Of a DNA stretch of 64,000 nt, positions 24,505 to 36,460 are shown in pieces (the first letter of the stretch is position 1; every line of letters starts with the position of its first letter). The position numbers and the translations under genes are program-made. Under the pieces are notes generated by a model, which worked only from the letters and a program-made list of their open reading frames with translations, was not told the origin of the DNA and ran no database searches. This stretch comes from Pseudoneurospora amorphoporcata (Eukaryota; Ascomycota; Sordariomycetes; Sordariales; Sordariaceae). Location of the stretch: NCBI GenBank assembly GCA_033297205.1, contig MU859100.1, forward strand, positions 62,001 to 126,000, given 5' to 3'.

Positions 24505-25212
24505 ATGTCCACCACACTCCTGACCCCCACATCCACCCCCCTCCCCGCCCCCGGCGCAGGCACACCATCCAAACCTCCCCTGCTGAACTACATCCTCTCC
24601 TTCCTCCTCGTCGGCCTCGCCTGGGGCTTCACGACGCCCTTCCTCCGTCGAGCCGCCAAGGCGCATAATCCTCCTCCCCACCCGCTTCTCGAGCGAGACT
24701 CGGTAAAGAGAAGCGCAGTCAAGAGAAAGGTGCTGGGGGCCTGGTTCGCCGTGACAGACCTGGTCAAGAACTGGAGGTATGCGTTGCCGTTGGGGATTAA
24801 CCTGAGTGGGAGTTTGTGGTTCTTTTTGCTAGTTGGCGGTTCAGGTATGTATACCTAATGTTCCCTGTCCTCTGATCCTCTGAAGGGGGGAAGGAAACAA
24901 ATGGGGAGAAGAGCGGGGTGATGAAGAAAGAGGTTAGGTAACTAACGGGAAGCATGCATAAAACAGAACTCAGCCTAACGGTCCCGATCGTCAACACCAC
25001 CGCTTTCGTCTTCACGGTCATCGGCGAGTGGTGGGTTGAGGGTAAGGTTATTAGTCGTGGTGAGTACCGTACCTACCTACTCTTTTTCTAGGTACCATTC
25101 GGGGAGCCAAAGAAAGATGCTAATAACGGGAAACGCACCAGATACCATGGTAGGAATGCTCCTCTGCTTGGGCGGGATTGCGCTTTGTGTTCAGAGCAAG
25201 CAAAATGATTGA
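24505..25212 (+). CDS. TMEM234-family small membrane protein
   Basis: Three exons, 24505-24844, 24967-25059 and 25142-25212, encode 167 residues. Donors are GTATGT and GTGAGT; the second intron has a GCTAATAAC-type branch site. Residues about 25-50 contain LLNYILSFLLVGLAWGFTTPFLRR, the N-terminal membrane helix with the G-x-TxPF motif of the TMEM234/DUF-type family related to EamA/drug-metabolite transporters. Later helices carry GINLSGSLWFFLL, then LTVPIVNTTAFVFTVIGEW, and the end MVGMLLCLGGIALCV. Four helices and this length are normal for the family. Its transport substrate or role is not known in fungi. The exon 2 boundary could be off by one base, but the reading frame is fixed by the conserved residues. 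Confidence 0.85.
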
Positions 25213-26016
25213 GCGTTGGCGTTCTGCTCGGGGTTGGATATCTCTGGCTGCATGTTGTTTGTACAGCTAGCTAGTAAGTAGTACTTGAGGTTGAAGGATG
25301 TGAGCTCAGTATCTATTTTTTTTTTTTTTTTTTGTTTTCCTAGTTATACTTGCCCTCGAGTTTTGAGTTCTTCCTGCGCCGTGGTTGCATTATTGTGATG
25401 ATGGAGTTGACCATAGCCACAATAATTCATCGGTACAACCGGGGTCAAAATATGTCTCGCAAAGTGGACACTGGTCATGCATGACCTTCTTTTCCTCCAC
25501 CGCAAACTTTTTTGATACTCACATGCCATCGATTACTTGCAAGTTCCCAGTCTCACCAAGATCTGGGTGTCAAACTCTACTCTTCCTGGCAATTGCTTAA
25601 CTTTCGTATTCGCTTTGTTAGTGCGGCAATCGGTATCGTGAGGACTTTGAGGAGTAAGGAGAGCAAATTCCATCAAAAACCGCACTACAAGCTCCAAGTT
25701 AAGCTCGAAGATGGCCGACCCAGACCGGTCAATCCTCAGTCATGTCACAGCTGCCGTGTCTGAGAAACATTTGTGGTACTGGATAGATGTCTCATTGCCA
25801 CTACGTCCTAATTTCTCCTATGTAGATAGATAACCCCAATAAGTCCCCTGCACCAGGCAGTAATCAACATCAGATCTCCCTATCTTCCATAGCTATCCGG
25901 GCCACTCCGAGATGTTTCCCACCACACGCCCTGACAGGCGTCATCCAAAAGACTTCCAAAGGGCGTAACGGACACCCCCATGACAGAAAGGAGAAGCAAG
26001 TATGTACATGCAATTT

Positions 26017-26017
<1 letters not shown>

Positions 26018-26048
<31 letters not shown>
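26018..26048 (+). repeat. 31-base poly-A tract
   Basis: An uninterrupted A run, followed after 13 bases by another A run. It lies between convergent genes. Confidence 0.95.
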
Positions 26049-26049
<1 letters not shown>

Positions 26050-26553
26050 CCAAACGGAACAAAAAAAAAAAAAGGAAAAATGAAAAAGGGAAACGAAACA
26101 AACCAAGAAGAAATCAAGAACGGCGAAAATGCTGTAATACAAAAACCCACTTTTATGTCCCCTTCGTATGCTTTTCCATGCATAAAACAGACTGAAACCA
26201 AGCAGAGTAGAACAGGAACAAGAAGCCAGCAAGAACGAATAACGAAGAACGAAGAAAACCCCTCTAACCCCCTTTTTGTGTAAACGGTGATGCAAGATGC
26301 AAAGAAGAGAACAGAAAACTGTTGACCAGCAGAGAAGCGAAAGGTTGTGTGGTGTGGTGTGTGTCGTTAACCTCCCTTTTTCAGAGGTCACCCGCTTTGG
26401 TGGGTTGGTATGTTGGTTGATCCATTTCAGGAATCAATGTTGTCGTAGTTGTCGTTGGCGAGAAGAAGAAGAGAAGGAGGAAAAGAGGACATATCGGCGA
26501 TATTATGTCCTCTACCTCCCATCATCGCCATCGCCACGGTCGGCCCGAGTGAT

Positions 26554-26579
26554 TGGACTGGACTGGACTGGACTGGACT
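26554..26579 (+). repeat. (TGGAC)5 pentanucleotide tract
   Basis: Five perfect TGGAC units lie just beyond the 3' end of the minus-strand gene at 26646. Confidence 0.9.
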
Positions 26580-26645
26580 CGTCGGGTAATTCCTCGATCG
26601 TGCCGTGTCGTGTCGATAGGTAGGTAGCGACGGGTGACGAGTGAC

Positions 26646-27943
26646 TTAGCACCGCCTCCTCGAGCGAATCCACCTCTGGACGTCCCTGAGGCTCGGGTCC
26701 TCGGCTGTCCAGCGGCCCATGTTGATGTCGTTCGCTTTGAGCTCGGCATAGACTGCTTCGTCGGTGATGTTTGCTAGTTCCTGATTTTGGTCTTTTTGTC
26801 AGCCTTTGTCTCCCATTTACACCTCTCCAGCATCACCACCACTTTCAAAGAAAAAGGAAATACTCACAACCCTCAACTGCCCATCCAAGCCTTCCATACT
26901 CCCTCCAGTTCCTCCCTCATTCAAAACACTATCCCTCCACCCAACCCACCTCTGCGCCGCCGCCTGCCTCAAATAAATCTTTTGTGCCTCGTGCCTTCTC
27001 GCGTACGCGTCCAACAAAATCTGTTTGAGTTGGGCTTTGGCCTGCTCATCCGGCCCGGGGCCCGACGCGCACGGGATGCTGATGTCCGCTGCGCAGTCCA
27101 AGATGTGTTGTCCGTCCAGCGCGCATTGGCGCAGCGCGGCCCAGCCTTCGGTGTAGTAATCGTCTGGGTTTCCGGGGGAGGTGGGCGCGGCGGCGATAAG
27201 GAATTGGAGGGTGCGGAAGTCGAGGAGGAGCTCGGCTACGCGGGCTTCGCGGAGGGGGTTTACTGTGGTAAGTAGGGGGTTAGTTTCGGTTGAGGGAATG
27301 AAAGACGCGAAGGTACCGAAGTGGTGATGGGGTGATTCTTGCTTGGTGATAACGCTCAGGAGTGATTGAGCCTGGCTTGGTTGTGCTTGGTAATTTTGAA
27401 GACAAGGGGAAGAGCGATGGAGTTCGGGTCTTGCTTGGTTGTGCTTGTTGGTAGTAGTAACGCCCAAGGCCGAGGTCAAAGGGAAGGAATGATGACGTAA
27501 TGGAGCCAAGGAATATCTTCGCTCGGAAACATTATTTGCATTGTTATGGTGATGGATATTCTGAAAAGACATAGACTTTTTCTTGGTTCTTTGGTTCGGG
27601 ATATGTATGAAGCTTTGTCCACCTCCTGTTTGGGTAAGGTTTGGTGGTGGTGGCGTCCCTAGTACGCACCTGAACCTCTACCATGGGTCTTGGAAGGGCA
27701 CGAGTGGTTATGGGCGGGTTGGAAGGTGTGAGCTGCAGTGGAGGATGTGAAAAGGGTGTGGGAGATGTGGAAAATCCCTATAGGGAGGCAAAAGGGGTAT
27801 GTGTCTGCCAGTGTCATGCCCGTGTAGATGGATTCCGAGGCTCTGGTAGGCCCGGCAGGAGAACGACAAAGTGAGTGAGAGTGGGTAGGGAGGAGTGTCG
27901 GCGTGACACAAACAAGGTAGAGGTACTTACGTCCGTCAGACAT
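26646..27943 (-). CDS. Unrecognised 180-residue protein with a 13-base first coding exon
   Basis: Exons 27943-27931, 27262-26868 and 26780-26646 keep frame across introns of 668 and 87 bases (donors GTAAGT and GTGAGT; acceptors CCACAG and ATCAG). The product begins MSDGLNPLREARVAELLLDF and is mostly helical, with a Cys-containing middle (QCALDGQHILDCAADIS), a basic helix rich in Arg, Ala and Gln (DAYARRHEAQKIYLRQAAAQRW) and a charged end (WTAEDPSLRDVQRWIRSRRRC). I recognise no family and no signal or membrane segment. Good splice sites, C-rich third positions and conserved-looking helices argue that it is real. A different start at 27572, inside the long intron, stays in frame with exon 2 and would give a 279-residue form with a Ser/His/Gln-rich N-terminus. 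Confidence 0.68.
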
Positions 27944-30900
27944 GGTTGCGGTTGTTGTGGGATATGGAGAAAACCTTCCTAAACAACACTTCTCGGTGAT
28001 GGAGAAGGGAACAAGAATAGTGTCGTTGTCGAGGTGTGAGGCGAACTTGGTGAAGGGATTGCTGGTATAGCTGAGAGAAAAAACCAATGCGAGCTGTGAT
28101 GCACTATTGGAGAGTCTGGAAGAAGGAAGAGATTGGCGGCGGCGGCGTTCGGTTCAGATCCTGATGGTGAATCCCTGGACAACTTGTCCAAGTGGTGTTC
28201 AGATGGCTCGATGCTGCTGAATGATGGGTCGTGATGGCAACTTGGGAGGCGATGTTTGAGACCTTTTGTATAAAACCGATCCTATCATCATGAAGAAGAA
28301 AACACAAACCGTTGAAAGGCCATGTGGAGGACCCCCCTGACTAGGACCGTGGAGTTAAACCGATCAATGTGTGTAAGTGGTACGTAGTTCCATGTCCGGT
28401 CAAACGAAGAATCCATCAGGACTTTTTTCCGGTCAACACCTCATGATTCTACCAAGTGTTCCCCGAGTCCAAGGCTCACGCCGGGCCGCATCGTCCACTA
28501 ACAGGTCGGAGATGGAGATGGATGTTCATCAGCCGCTCGACCTAAACCCTTCGTCCCTGCACCAAAGGAAGGGAATGGAAGGGATAGATGCTAGTTCGCA
28601 ATGTACGATGGCTCGCGGGAGTTGGAGTCATAACTAGTAAAGAACCCCTACCAAGCTGTAAAGCTGCATGGACTCCATCGCGGAGAGTCACTTGAAGGGC
28701 CATACAAGTTGCGAATCGGGCATCCGATGAGGCCATGAGGCGTCCTGAATTTTTCCATCCCAACGTAGGAACAAGTCACTAGAGTCTAGTGTGGGTGTGG
28801 GAAACCGTATGGGGAACCTCACGACGACCACAACGGCTTTACTCCACAGGCTGTGTGAATGACTTGTGTAAGGACAGGAAGACCATATTTTGATAACTGA
28901 TCCTAGTCCACCTGGGAATTGGAGCCGCTGCATGCAGGAGAAGTGGGACGCCTCATCGTGTTTGCGTCCGATGCCAGATCTTTGGAGCGAGCGGTATGGG
29001 GTTGGCGTGGTGACCCTGTAAGTCGTTCGGAGCCTCGGACGAGTTTTTGTCGTCAGAGCCTTGTTCATATTATCAATTGGAACGCCGTCGTGCTCCGTCA
29101 TCCCGTCATGCCTCTCCAGCCATCACCCAGCATAATCCACCCATATCCAGCCCGTAAGCCAAGGAGGACGCCAAATAAAAAGGAGGCTCTTGATCGCTGC
29201 TCATCATGGCAAAGTGACGGTGACAGTGACACAAAGGACAAAGTCGCGAATGGTGGAGTGTCTTTGGTCGGTCTTGGTAGCCCAGCAGGTCCCGATTAGG
29301 AAACATAGACGAGCCTTTCAGCGACGCCACAGATGATCTCCAGCCGCCTTCTTGGCCTTTTGTGGTTGGCTCCAACGAACACAAAAAGAGGCAGCCAGGC
29401 CAAACATCAAATCATCAACATCAATCTGTGGCTCAGGTCCAACCTCAGGTGTCAACGCGACCAATCACATGCTGCAAACTCCGACAGCTCTAACCCAGAA
29501 ACACGTTTTCCCTGAGCTGAGCTGAGGCAGCGAATCTGGTTTGAGCTTTCTTTAGCACATTTTCCTGAAACCGACAGTCTGTTCTCCCACTCGGCTCCGG
29601 CACATCCTTTGAGGGTCAGGGTTGCATTGAGACCCTCCTCACCGGCAGTGACCTCATGGTGTTTCCACACTTTTTGTCAACTCTCCAGTTTCAACCTCCA
29701 AAGCAAAGCCCGAACCATCCAGGACAGCTTCATGTCGGCTTCCACGTTAGGAATGGATTCTCTTTCCAGTTCAGAGCTGTCATGTTCTCCAAGCCCCTTT
29801 CTCTTCCAGTATCTGCATCTGCACCATCTCCATCCAGCTCGGTCACTCCCCCTTCCTTGTTACCAGTAGTAACTTGCTTCCCAAGTCTTCCATGGATACC
29901 AAAAAAGTCCATGGCCTTCTCGACCTTCTCCCCTCCGTCATTGCCAACACTAGTTAGTCTCGGGGACCTGCGTGCGTAGCCTCACGTATTAGTGCCCCAT
30001 GCCCAACACAACACCGATCCCACAGTCTCGTTCGGGAAACACGGAACAGTGTTCACGGTATGTATAGCTCCATCCCGGGAGAGAAAGAGAGGCAGCCTTC
30101 GGAACCAGTTTCTTTCCAGACTATGCTAGTGACTTATACCTCCCTCTCTCAATAAGCACAAGCCAAGAAAGGGGGTTGCATCGATGGATGCCATGCCACC
30201 CATCCATCCCGAGTCGTTCGTTCCCCTCGATGGCGCTAAACTTCCTTTTCTTCTTCCTTTTCCGCTTTGAGACTTGCACTACTAGCTTCAACGTCCTGGA
30301 CGTTTTGACTCTTCGATATCCTTCGGTGTTGCTTGCTTCTTTCGATCCCCATTTGTCCACTTACTAGAGGCTCCATCACACACTTCCTTCGCACCAACAT
30401 CCACAATCTCCTAGGCCTTCCTTTTGTTCCTATTTGTTTAGTTTGAGACTTTCAGGGCCATGTCTTGAATTCGTTTTTAGTCTCGATGGTGATGTCGAGT
30501 GGTCGCCTTGCCCAACCATGCCCGTGCCTTATTAGCCGAACCCGAGACTAGAGGTAGACTTAGTGTAGATGGTGAGAGCGGGCCTGTTGACGCGGCCACC
30601 TCCCCGTCTGAAAAGAGCCTCATTGTGTGGGGAGGGGAGGTTCAAGGTCAACGATGAGAAAGTGTACGGTAGTAAGAAGAAACCGATCATAGTAGACTGA
30701 CGTGATCCAACCTTCGTCTGAATATCCTAATCCTGTCGTGTAGAAGAACCCTCTAGGGTTATCACACCGAGTTCGAACATCGATCTGATATCGTGAGGTT
30801 GAAAGTAACCAAGGGTACTTCGACGTCGTCACCAGCGACGTACCGACAAATCCGGCCATACTCCACGTCCGGACCGCATGTCGGGAGGTAATGTGATCCT

Positions 30901-31879
30901 AGTGTTACAGTATCGCAGTCCACTAGTATGTACAGTACACCAGAAAAGGTACGTACCCCATTGGCTGAATGCCACCCAACCAACACACCAACCACCACCA
31001 TATCGGGAGGCCACCACAAACACCCTGACCACATCTCAACATCGATATCTTTTTAGTCTTATTTATTTATTTATTGTTCCCCACGTCCCAACCGTCTAAA
31101 ATGCAAATTCAAGCCCCGGCAGCCCGGCAGCCACGCAGCCACGCAAAAATGCGAAATGCAAACACGGCTCCGTTCTCCCGGTACGGTCTAGTTCTAGTCC
31201 CACCGTTGCCCGTTATTTAAGTTCTCCTTACTTTCTACGTTCGAACTTTGCTTCTTCAGACCTTGGTTGTCGGTTTGGGATTTCCCTTTCTAGTCACATT
31301 GGCCACATTGGTCATCTTGATACCCAACTTATAGCAAGTGGTGCTGCAGAGGACCGAACGTCAGGCTCGTTCCAGCCTTCAGCTGAGTCCCCAGCACGGC
31401 TGCAAGGCTGGATCACGACTTGTTGGCTTCCTCTTTGGATTGTGTCTGTCATCTGTATTAGGTCTATGGCCTATAGTCTACTGCTGGATACTGTGAGTCT
31501 TTCTGTCATGGAGATTACTCCTTGTCACATTCACATACCTACAGAACAGATAAGCCACTCAACGAGCCAACGGGGTCCAAGTGCCGACATATCGGAGCCT
31601 TATGATTGCAGCTGGGCCAGATGATATCGTTCGGTATTGACGTGCCCAATCTTTTGCTTATGCAGTCAATCACCATTATTCTACTTTTATCATTTCGTTG
31701 CCTGCTTGCTTTCAGCTCTCAGCTCTCAGCTCTCTTAGACACACTTCTTCAGATTCTCCGTGAGTCCATCCATCTATCGATGATTGATGATTTCCAGCTG
31801 CCTCCAGGGTAGCATCCCTTTCCTCATTCATCTTCCACATAGACCACGTCACAGCAGTACCGCACCAAATAGTCCCTCC
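27944..31879. other. Gene-poor region of about 3.9 kb
   Basis: I see no gene. The left part is the promoter side of the 26.6-27.9 kb gene; its first 150 bases are pyrimidine-rich in that gene's sense. The right part, to 31879, is the 3' flank of the proteasome gene. Open frames of 60-137 codons exist on both strands but lack domains and splice support. Bases 29500-30000 and 30200-30450 are CT-rich on the plus strand, the composition of a fungal 5' leader, yet no plus-strand gene follows them. Confidence 0.45.
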
Positions 31880-33101
31880 TTAATCCTTCTCGGCAATGGC
31901 TTGTAGCCTCTCGTCAATCTCCTCCTCGGTCAGCGTCCTGAAACCGGGGTATGTGCCCTCCTTTCCGTCCGGCCTGGGTCCGCCGACAATGCCAATCTCG
32001 ATCTCGGTCTTCTTGAAGTCCATGCTTAGCACCGTGCTGAGCGTGGTGATGGCCAGCTCCACCACTTCCTTCCAGTCACCGGGCGCATGATCCTTGTTCT
32101 TGAGCTTCTTCTCCAGGTGGTTGAGGGCCTCCTGCTGCTTGGGACCCGCCGCGGTGCCCTTGTAGCCTGTGTAGTAGCCTGCCGGGTCGCACTTGAACAG
32201 CTGGGGGCCGAACTCCGTGTCGAGAGATATGAGGGTGACGGCTACGCCGTATGGGCGCATGTAGGCCTGCATTTCACAAAAAGGTCTCCGGTCAGTATCC
32301 TTCCTCTTCCTGCTCAAAGACTAATAGTCCGCTGCGCGGGGAGCTGGAGAGCTAGCTTACGCGCTGAGTGTAGACCTGGCTGATGTTGGCAATGCGCTTG
32401 GCCAAGGCGTCGCATGGCATCTCGTAGCCAAACTTGTATCGGAACTCGGCAGCCTCTCCCTGGGCGCGTTGTGCGAAGGCGCGCGCATCGGCGATGGACC
32501 CGGTCATGACGCAGCCAACCGAGGGCGAGATCTGGAAGATGTGGGAGACGGAGGAGGGATCGATGAGCTTATCCTGTTGTCGCATGCCCGTTAGTATATG
32601 CGTGGTCCATCACCACTTCGGCGCATCCCCAGGACAACATACGGGAACCTTCTTCTGGGACAGAACTACGGCGCAGTCCTTCCCCCTGACGCCGAGCGAC
32701 ATGATGTTCGCAGCTGTGATGGCCTTGAAGGCATATTCTATCGTGGTTCTCCATCGTCAGCATCTCTGTTATCCACCACATGTCGAGCCTCGTCTAGTCC
32801 ACCATCATCGGTCGCCTTCGCGTATCGGTGCCTGGGATCGGACGAAGAGGGGTCGAGGGTCGAGGGTCGTGGTACGGTATCGGACGGGAAGATGCAACCA
32901 TACCGACTTGGTACAATCTACCCTGCTCGGAGAAGATTGTAATATGTCTGTCGTAGCCAGCGCTGCCTGCAGTGGGGTGGTATGTCAGCCGTAGGTGCCC
33001 ACATCATAGCATGATGATAGCTTGGGGGAGCTCCAGTAAGTGGGTGGAGCGGGCAGTCCAGTTGCTGGATGAACCCAAGCTGACTTGGACGTACCCGACA
33101 T
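31880..33101 (-). CDS. scl1: 20S proteasome subunit alpha-1 (Scl1/PSMA6 type)
   Basis: Five exons, 33101-33095, 32966-32904, 32737-32643, 32573-32361 and 32266-31880, encode 254 residues; all junctions have GTRNG donors and YAG acceptors with matching phases. The N-terminus SAGYDRHITIFSEQGRLYQV followed by EYAFKA is the proteasome alpha-subunit signature that forms the gate. Later segments MSLGVRGKDCAVVLSQKKVP, EAAEFRYKFGYEMPCD and QRAYMRPYGV match Scl1/alpha-1 rather than the other six alpha subunits. The C-terminus ends in an ERLQAIAEKD helix, close to ERLVAIAEQD of yeast. The subunit occupies an end ring of the 20S core, in nucleus and cytosol. The first coding exon is only seven bases (ATGTCGG). 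It is divergent from the WKF-domain gene, with 983 bases between start codons. Confidence 0.95.
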
Positions 33102-34084
33102 CTTGAATGCTTGATTAAATGAATCGGTCTATGTGTAGTTGTGATGCAAAATGGAGAATCGCCGGCTTCGGTTGAAAGTCAATCGTGGTGTCTGTTTGTT
33201 GACGTTTGGAGAATGGATGGGCTGAGTTGGTGGCAGGCAGAAGGGAGCTTCGTCGTTGGCCGGCGGGATGGATGCAGTGACGATGTCTAGCAACTCCAGT
33301 GGACAGCTGCTGCTCCAGCGCCCGCCATCGAACGCGTTGCGGCGGGATTGCCTGGAAGGGAGGCTGACGATCTGATAGGCCAAGGACACCAGGTGACGGC
33401 CAGCCGCCTGGGCCAGCCCATCGCCCGCCAGCCCAAGAAGGAACAGCCCCACACGATTCCCGCAGCTTGAAATGACCCCACTCCAAGTGACAGATTCAAT
33501 CCACATTTGCCTGCCGAGCTCTCATCGTCCGACGTCCAGATCCATTCCAACCCCAGATCAACCCCACTTTTATTTACATCTCTTATCACGACCGGGACCC
33601 CTGCTGTAGGGCGCCGATAAGAGCTCTAGCGGACAGAAATTTGCGATTTGGGGAGAGAGTTTGGCAGTCGCAGTTCTTCAATTGCAATTCGGAATTTCAA
33701 GCAGCGACACCACCAATAACATCTCCAATTCCCGTCGCACCGCAATCAAGCACCGCATCTTTGAGCCGACCAACGAACTGGGCCTTGGCTGCATACCTGT
33801 CCTGTACTCTCTCACCATCATCAATTGAGTTCTTTTTTATCCAAGTAACTCCCGGTCCCCTCTCGTGTAATTCTACCGTCTGTAGTGGCCGCCCACGTCA
33901 CTCGACCTCTTTCCTGTCGCGTACCGATTCCGATCCGACACATCACATCACACCAGACCAGACCAAGCCAGGGCACACCACATACAGCATAGTCACAGTC
34001 ACAGTCGCATTCGACATACATCCTCTGTATTATATACCCTCTTCCTCCGTCCTCTTCTAATCTTTCTCCTCCTTCTCGCCCATC
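33102..34084. other. Divergent promoter between scl1 and the WKF gene
   Basis: This 983-base interval contains both promoters. Its right half is pyrimidine-rich on the plus strand, as expected for the 5' leader of the WKF gene. It includes a run of CAGTCACAGTCACAGTCGCA and ends in CT-rich sequence before CATCATGTCC. No gene is visible. Confidence 0.6.
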
Positions 34085-35395
34085 ATGTCCGCCGTCCCGG
34101 CCTGGAAGCGATTGGGTCTGAAGCTCAAGGCTTCTGATGGTTCCAGTCCTGCGGTTGCCCCCTCGACGACAAGCACCCCATCCGCCGCCCGTCAGCCAGT
34201 TCCCGCGCCCGCGACCAGCGCACTCAAGAGGAAACTGCCATCCCAGCAACAGTCCTTCAACAACCAGAACGCCTACCCTACACAAAACAACAAGCGATTC
34301 CGCTCCGACGCTCCCACACAAGCAGGACAACAGAGGAAGTCCGTCTCTTTCTCGCAAGAAACCAAGACCACCTCCACCACCGACGCCGCCGCCAAGGAGA
34401 AGAAGCGCGAGAAGAAAAAGGCCAAGAAGGCGAAGCAGGCCTCCAAGAAGTCGGCCGAACAGTCCTCCAAGAACAAGTCCGACACCAATCTCGAGCCCTC
34501 CCTCGCCTACCTGCGCCAGTGGGCATCGGCCCGCGACAGCTGGAAGTTCAACAAGAACCACCAAACGCTGCTGATCAAGTACGTGTTCGAGCCCGACTGC
34601 AAGGTACCCTCGGCCGACGTCCCTTTGTTTTATCAATACATCCGCGACCTGAAGGGTTTCGTGCGCACGCGGCTGCGGGAGCAGGCGCAGGAGATCAAGA
34701 AGAAGGATATGGAGGCTGGCGCGTCTGCTTTCCCCGGTGGGGACAAGGCGAAGGAGAAGAACGAGGAGAAGCAGAAGCAGTACGAGGATGCGATTGCGAG
34801 GTTCTTGGAGGATCAGAAGGAGCGGACACAAGAAAGCAAGAAGCGCAGCTTTGACGAGGTCGAGTTTGTGCTGAGGATAGCGCCTAGCAAGGACAGCAAG
34901 GACGGCGAGAAGAAGGAGAAGAAAAAGAAGGAGAAGAAGGACGATATCAAGGAGCGCTTGATCAAGCGGATTCGTGCTGAGATGGTTCTTGAAGAGCTTG
35001 CCGACTCTGAGGACGCCTCTACTGTCACCACCACTACCGCCACCTCTTCCTCTGCTTCTACCTCCACCGCCGCCGCCGCCGCCGCCCCTGCTCCTCAACC
35101 ACAAGCTGCGAGGGCCTCGACAGACGGCCAACAACCCGCCAAGCGCCGCAGGATACGTAACAAGCGTACGGACATCAGCGACAGCGAGAGCTCGGACTCT
35201 TCGGACAGCGATAGCAGCGATTCCGACTCTGACTCGGATGAGGAGATGGCGGATGCGGGAGCCAAGACGGCGACTACTACTAGCAGTTCTTCATCCTCGT
35301 CGTCGTCTTCTTCGAGCTCGGAGGCGGAGGAGTCGGAAGCTGAGAAGAGCGAGGAGAGTGAGAGCTCGGATAGCAGCGATAGTGATAGCGATTAA
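34085..35395 (+). CDS. WKF-domain nucleolar-type protein (C7orf50 homologue)
   Basis: A single exon of 436 residues. The N-terminal third is basic and low in complexity, with Lys-rich stretches such as KEKKREKKKAKKAKQ that suit nuclear or nucleolar targeting. At residues 140-205 lies the WKF domain (YLRQWASARDSWKFNKNHQT; the Trp-Lys-Phe is at 153-155), ending in a FVRTRLREQAQ helix. The following region has Lys/Glu-rich coiled-coil character, then an Ala/Thr/Ser linker, and the last 90 residues are runs of Ser, Asp and Glu. This order matches fungal homologues of human C7orf50, which associates with pre-ribosomes. Acidic serine repeats are candidate casein kinase 2 sites. Long antisense frames in this gene are shadows of its repetitive codons. 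Confidence 0.85.
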   Translation: MSAVPAWKRLGLKLKASDGSSPAVAPSTTSTPSAARQPVPAPATSALKRKLPSQQQSFNNQNAYPTQNNKRFRSDAPTQAGQQRKSVSFSQETKTTSTTDAAAKEKKREKKKAKKAKQASKKSAEQSSKNKSDTNLEPSLAYLRQWASARDSWKFNKNHQTLLIKYVFEPDCKVPSADVPLFYQYIRDLKGFVRTRLREQAQEIKKKDMEAGASAFPGGDKAKEKNEEKQKQYEDAIARFLEDQKERTQESKKRSFDEVEFVLRIAPSKDSKDGEKKEKKKKEKKDDIKERLIKRIRAEMVLEELADSEDASTVTTTTATSSSASTSTAAAAAAPAPQPQAARASTDGQQPAKRRRIRNKRTDISDSESSDSSDSDSSDSDSDSDEEMADAGAKTATTTSSSSSSSSSSSSSEAEESEAEKSEESESSDSSDSDSD

Positions 35396-36460
35396 GCTTG
35401 GGTTGTGTGATTTGGCGTTATGTGGTTAGATGTAGCTGGTTTGTTAGGTTGGGGTTAGAGTAAAAAAGATGGGATTGGTTTACGTTTATTACGCCTTTGT
35501 GTACAGTGGTTGATTTGGGTGGTTATATCTCTGTTGTCATGTCGTGTCTATATGTTTTACATAACGTAGAAGTAGAAATGGGATGGAAAAGTAGCGTTTA
35601 GGGGGCTTTCGCTTTTTGAAGATACCCGCGCACCCCCTTCTTCACATCATAAACTGTTCCTCTCCATGTTTTCTGCCCAAGGCTTTGTGATCTTGAGCAT
35701 CCATGGCCTTGTGGATAACGGCTGGATAGTGGATGGTGCTGTTCTCTTCAAACTATATTCCGAGATCTGAACAAGAATGAGATGCGAACAAACCAATCAT
35801 CACCACCAACCAACCACCCTTCCCGTCCATTTCCAAAACAAGAACAAGCTACTTAGTTTCATGCACGACATCAACCATGTGACAAGTGTAAGGTGAGGGG
35901 TACGTACGTTTCCCAAATAAAAGCAGGAAAAGCGCCCGCTGTATTTTGATCGATATGGGTTCCATGTCATCATGTCGTTCATTATAACTGATTTGATGGT
36001 AACTACCTACTAACTTGGAGTCCAACAAATGCTATAAAGCGAAAACAAAAATTTCCCTCCCAACGCCAATCCCGGATATCCAAACTTTAAATCAACGGCT
36101 AGTGTAAACAAAAAGAACCGAGTGCCTCCTCAACAAACCTCCTTTTCGATTATCCCTTCGTTGGCTGGGTGAAGTGTGATCCAATGATCCAATCATGCTG
36201 GCTAAATCCAAAAAGCCGACTATCCAGAAGAAAAAAAAAAAAAAAAAAAGCCGACCAACCTGCTGGCCTGTAGCTAGGTATCGTATCGTATCGTATCAAT
36301 ATGTGCAGTTCCTCCCTTCTCCCCTTCTTCCATATTATACACCATCAAAATCTCATCACTTTTACCACCCCTCCTCTTCTCCTCCTTCCTCTTGCCCAGA
36401 CGGCCCATATCTTTTACTCTCACCAGCCGCAAACCCTCTGTCTGGCAAGAAGACGCATCC
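35396..36460. other. Shared 3' region of convergent genes
   Basis: The WKF gene (plus) and the SIS-domain gene (minus) converge here over 1065 bases. An A run lies at about 36230-36249 and a (GTATC)4 tract at 36279-36297. No supported gene. Confidence 0.55.

Larger units (their letters stand above)
25213..26645. other. Convergent 3' region with poly-A tracts
   Basis: The TMEM234 gene and the minus-strand gene ending at 26646 converge here. There are a T run at about 25317-25333, a 31-base A run at 26018-26048, a second A run near 26062-26073 and a (TGGAC)5 tract. No supported gene; the open frames near 26 kb owe their length to the homopolymers. Confidence 0.55.

Noticed and set aside
26002..26283. 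Lys-rich frame of 93 codons
   Set aside because: It is produced by the poly-A tracts at 26018-26073.
33821..35134. 437-codon antisense frame over the WKF gene
   Set aside because: It is Leu/Arg/Gly-rich low-complexity sequence mirrored from Lys/Glu/Ser codons of the real gene.
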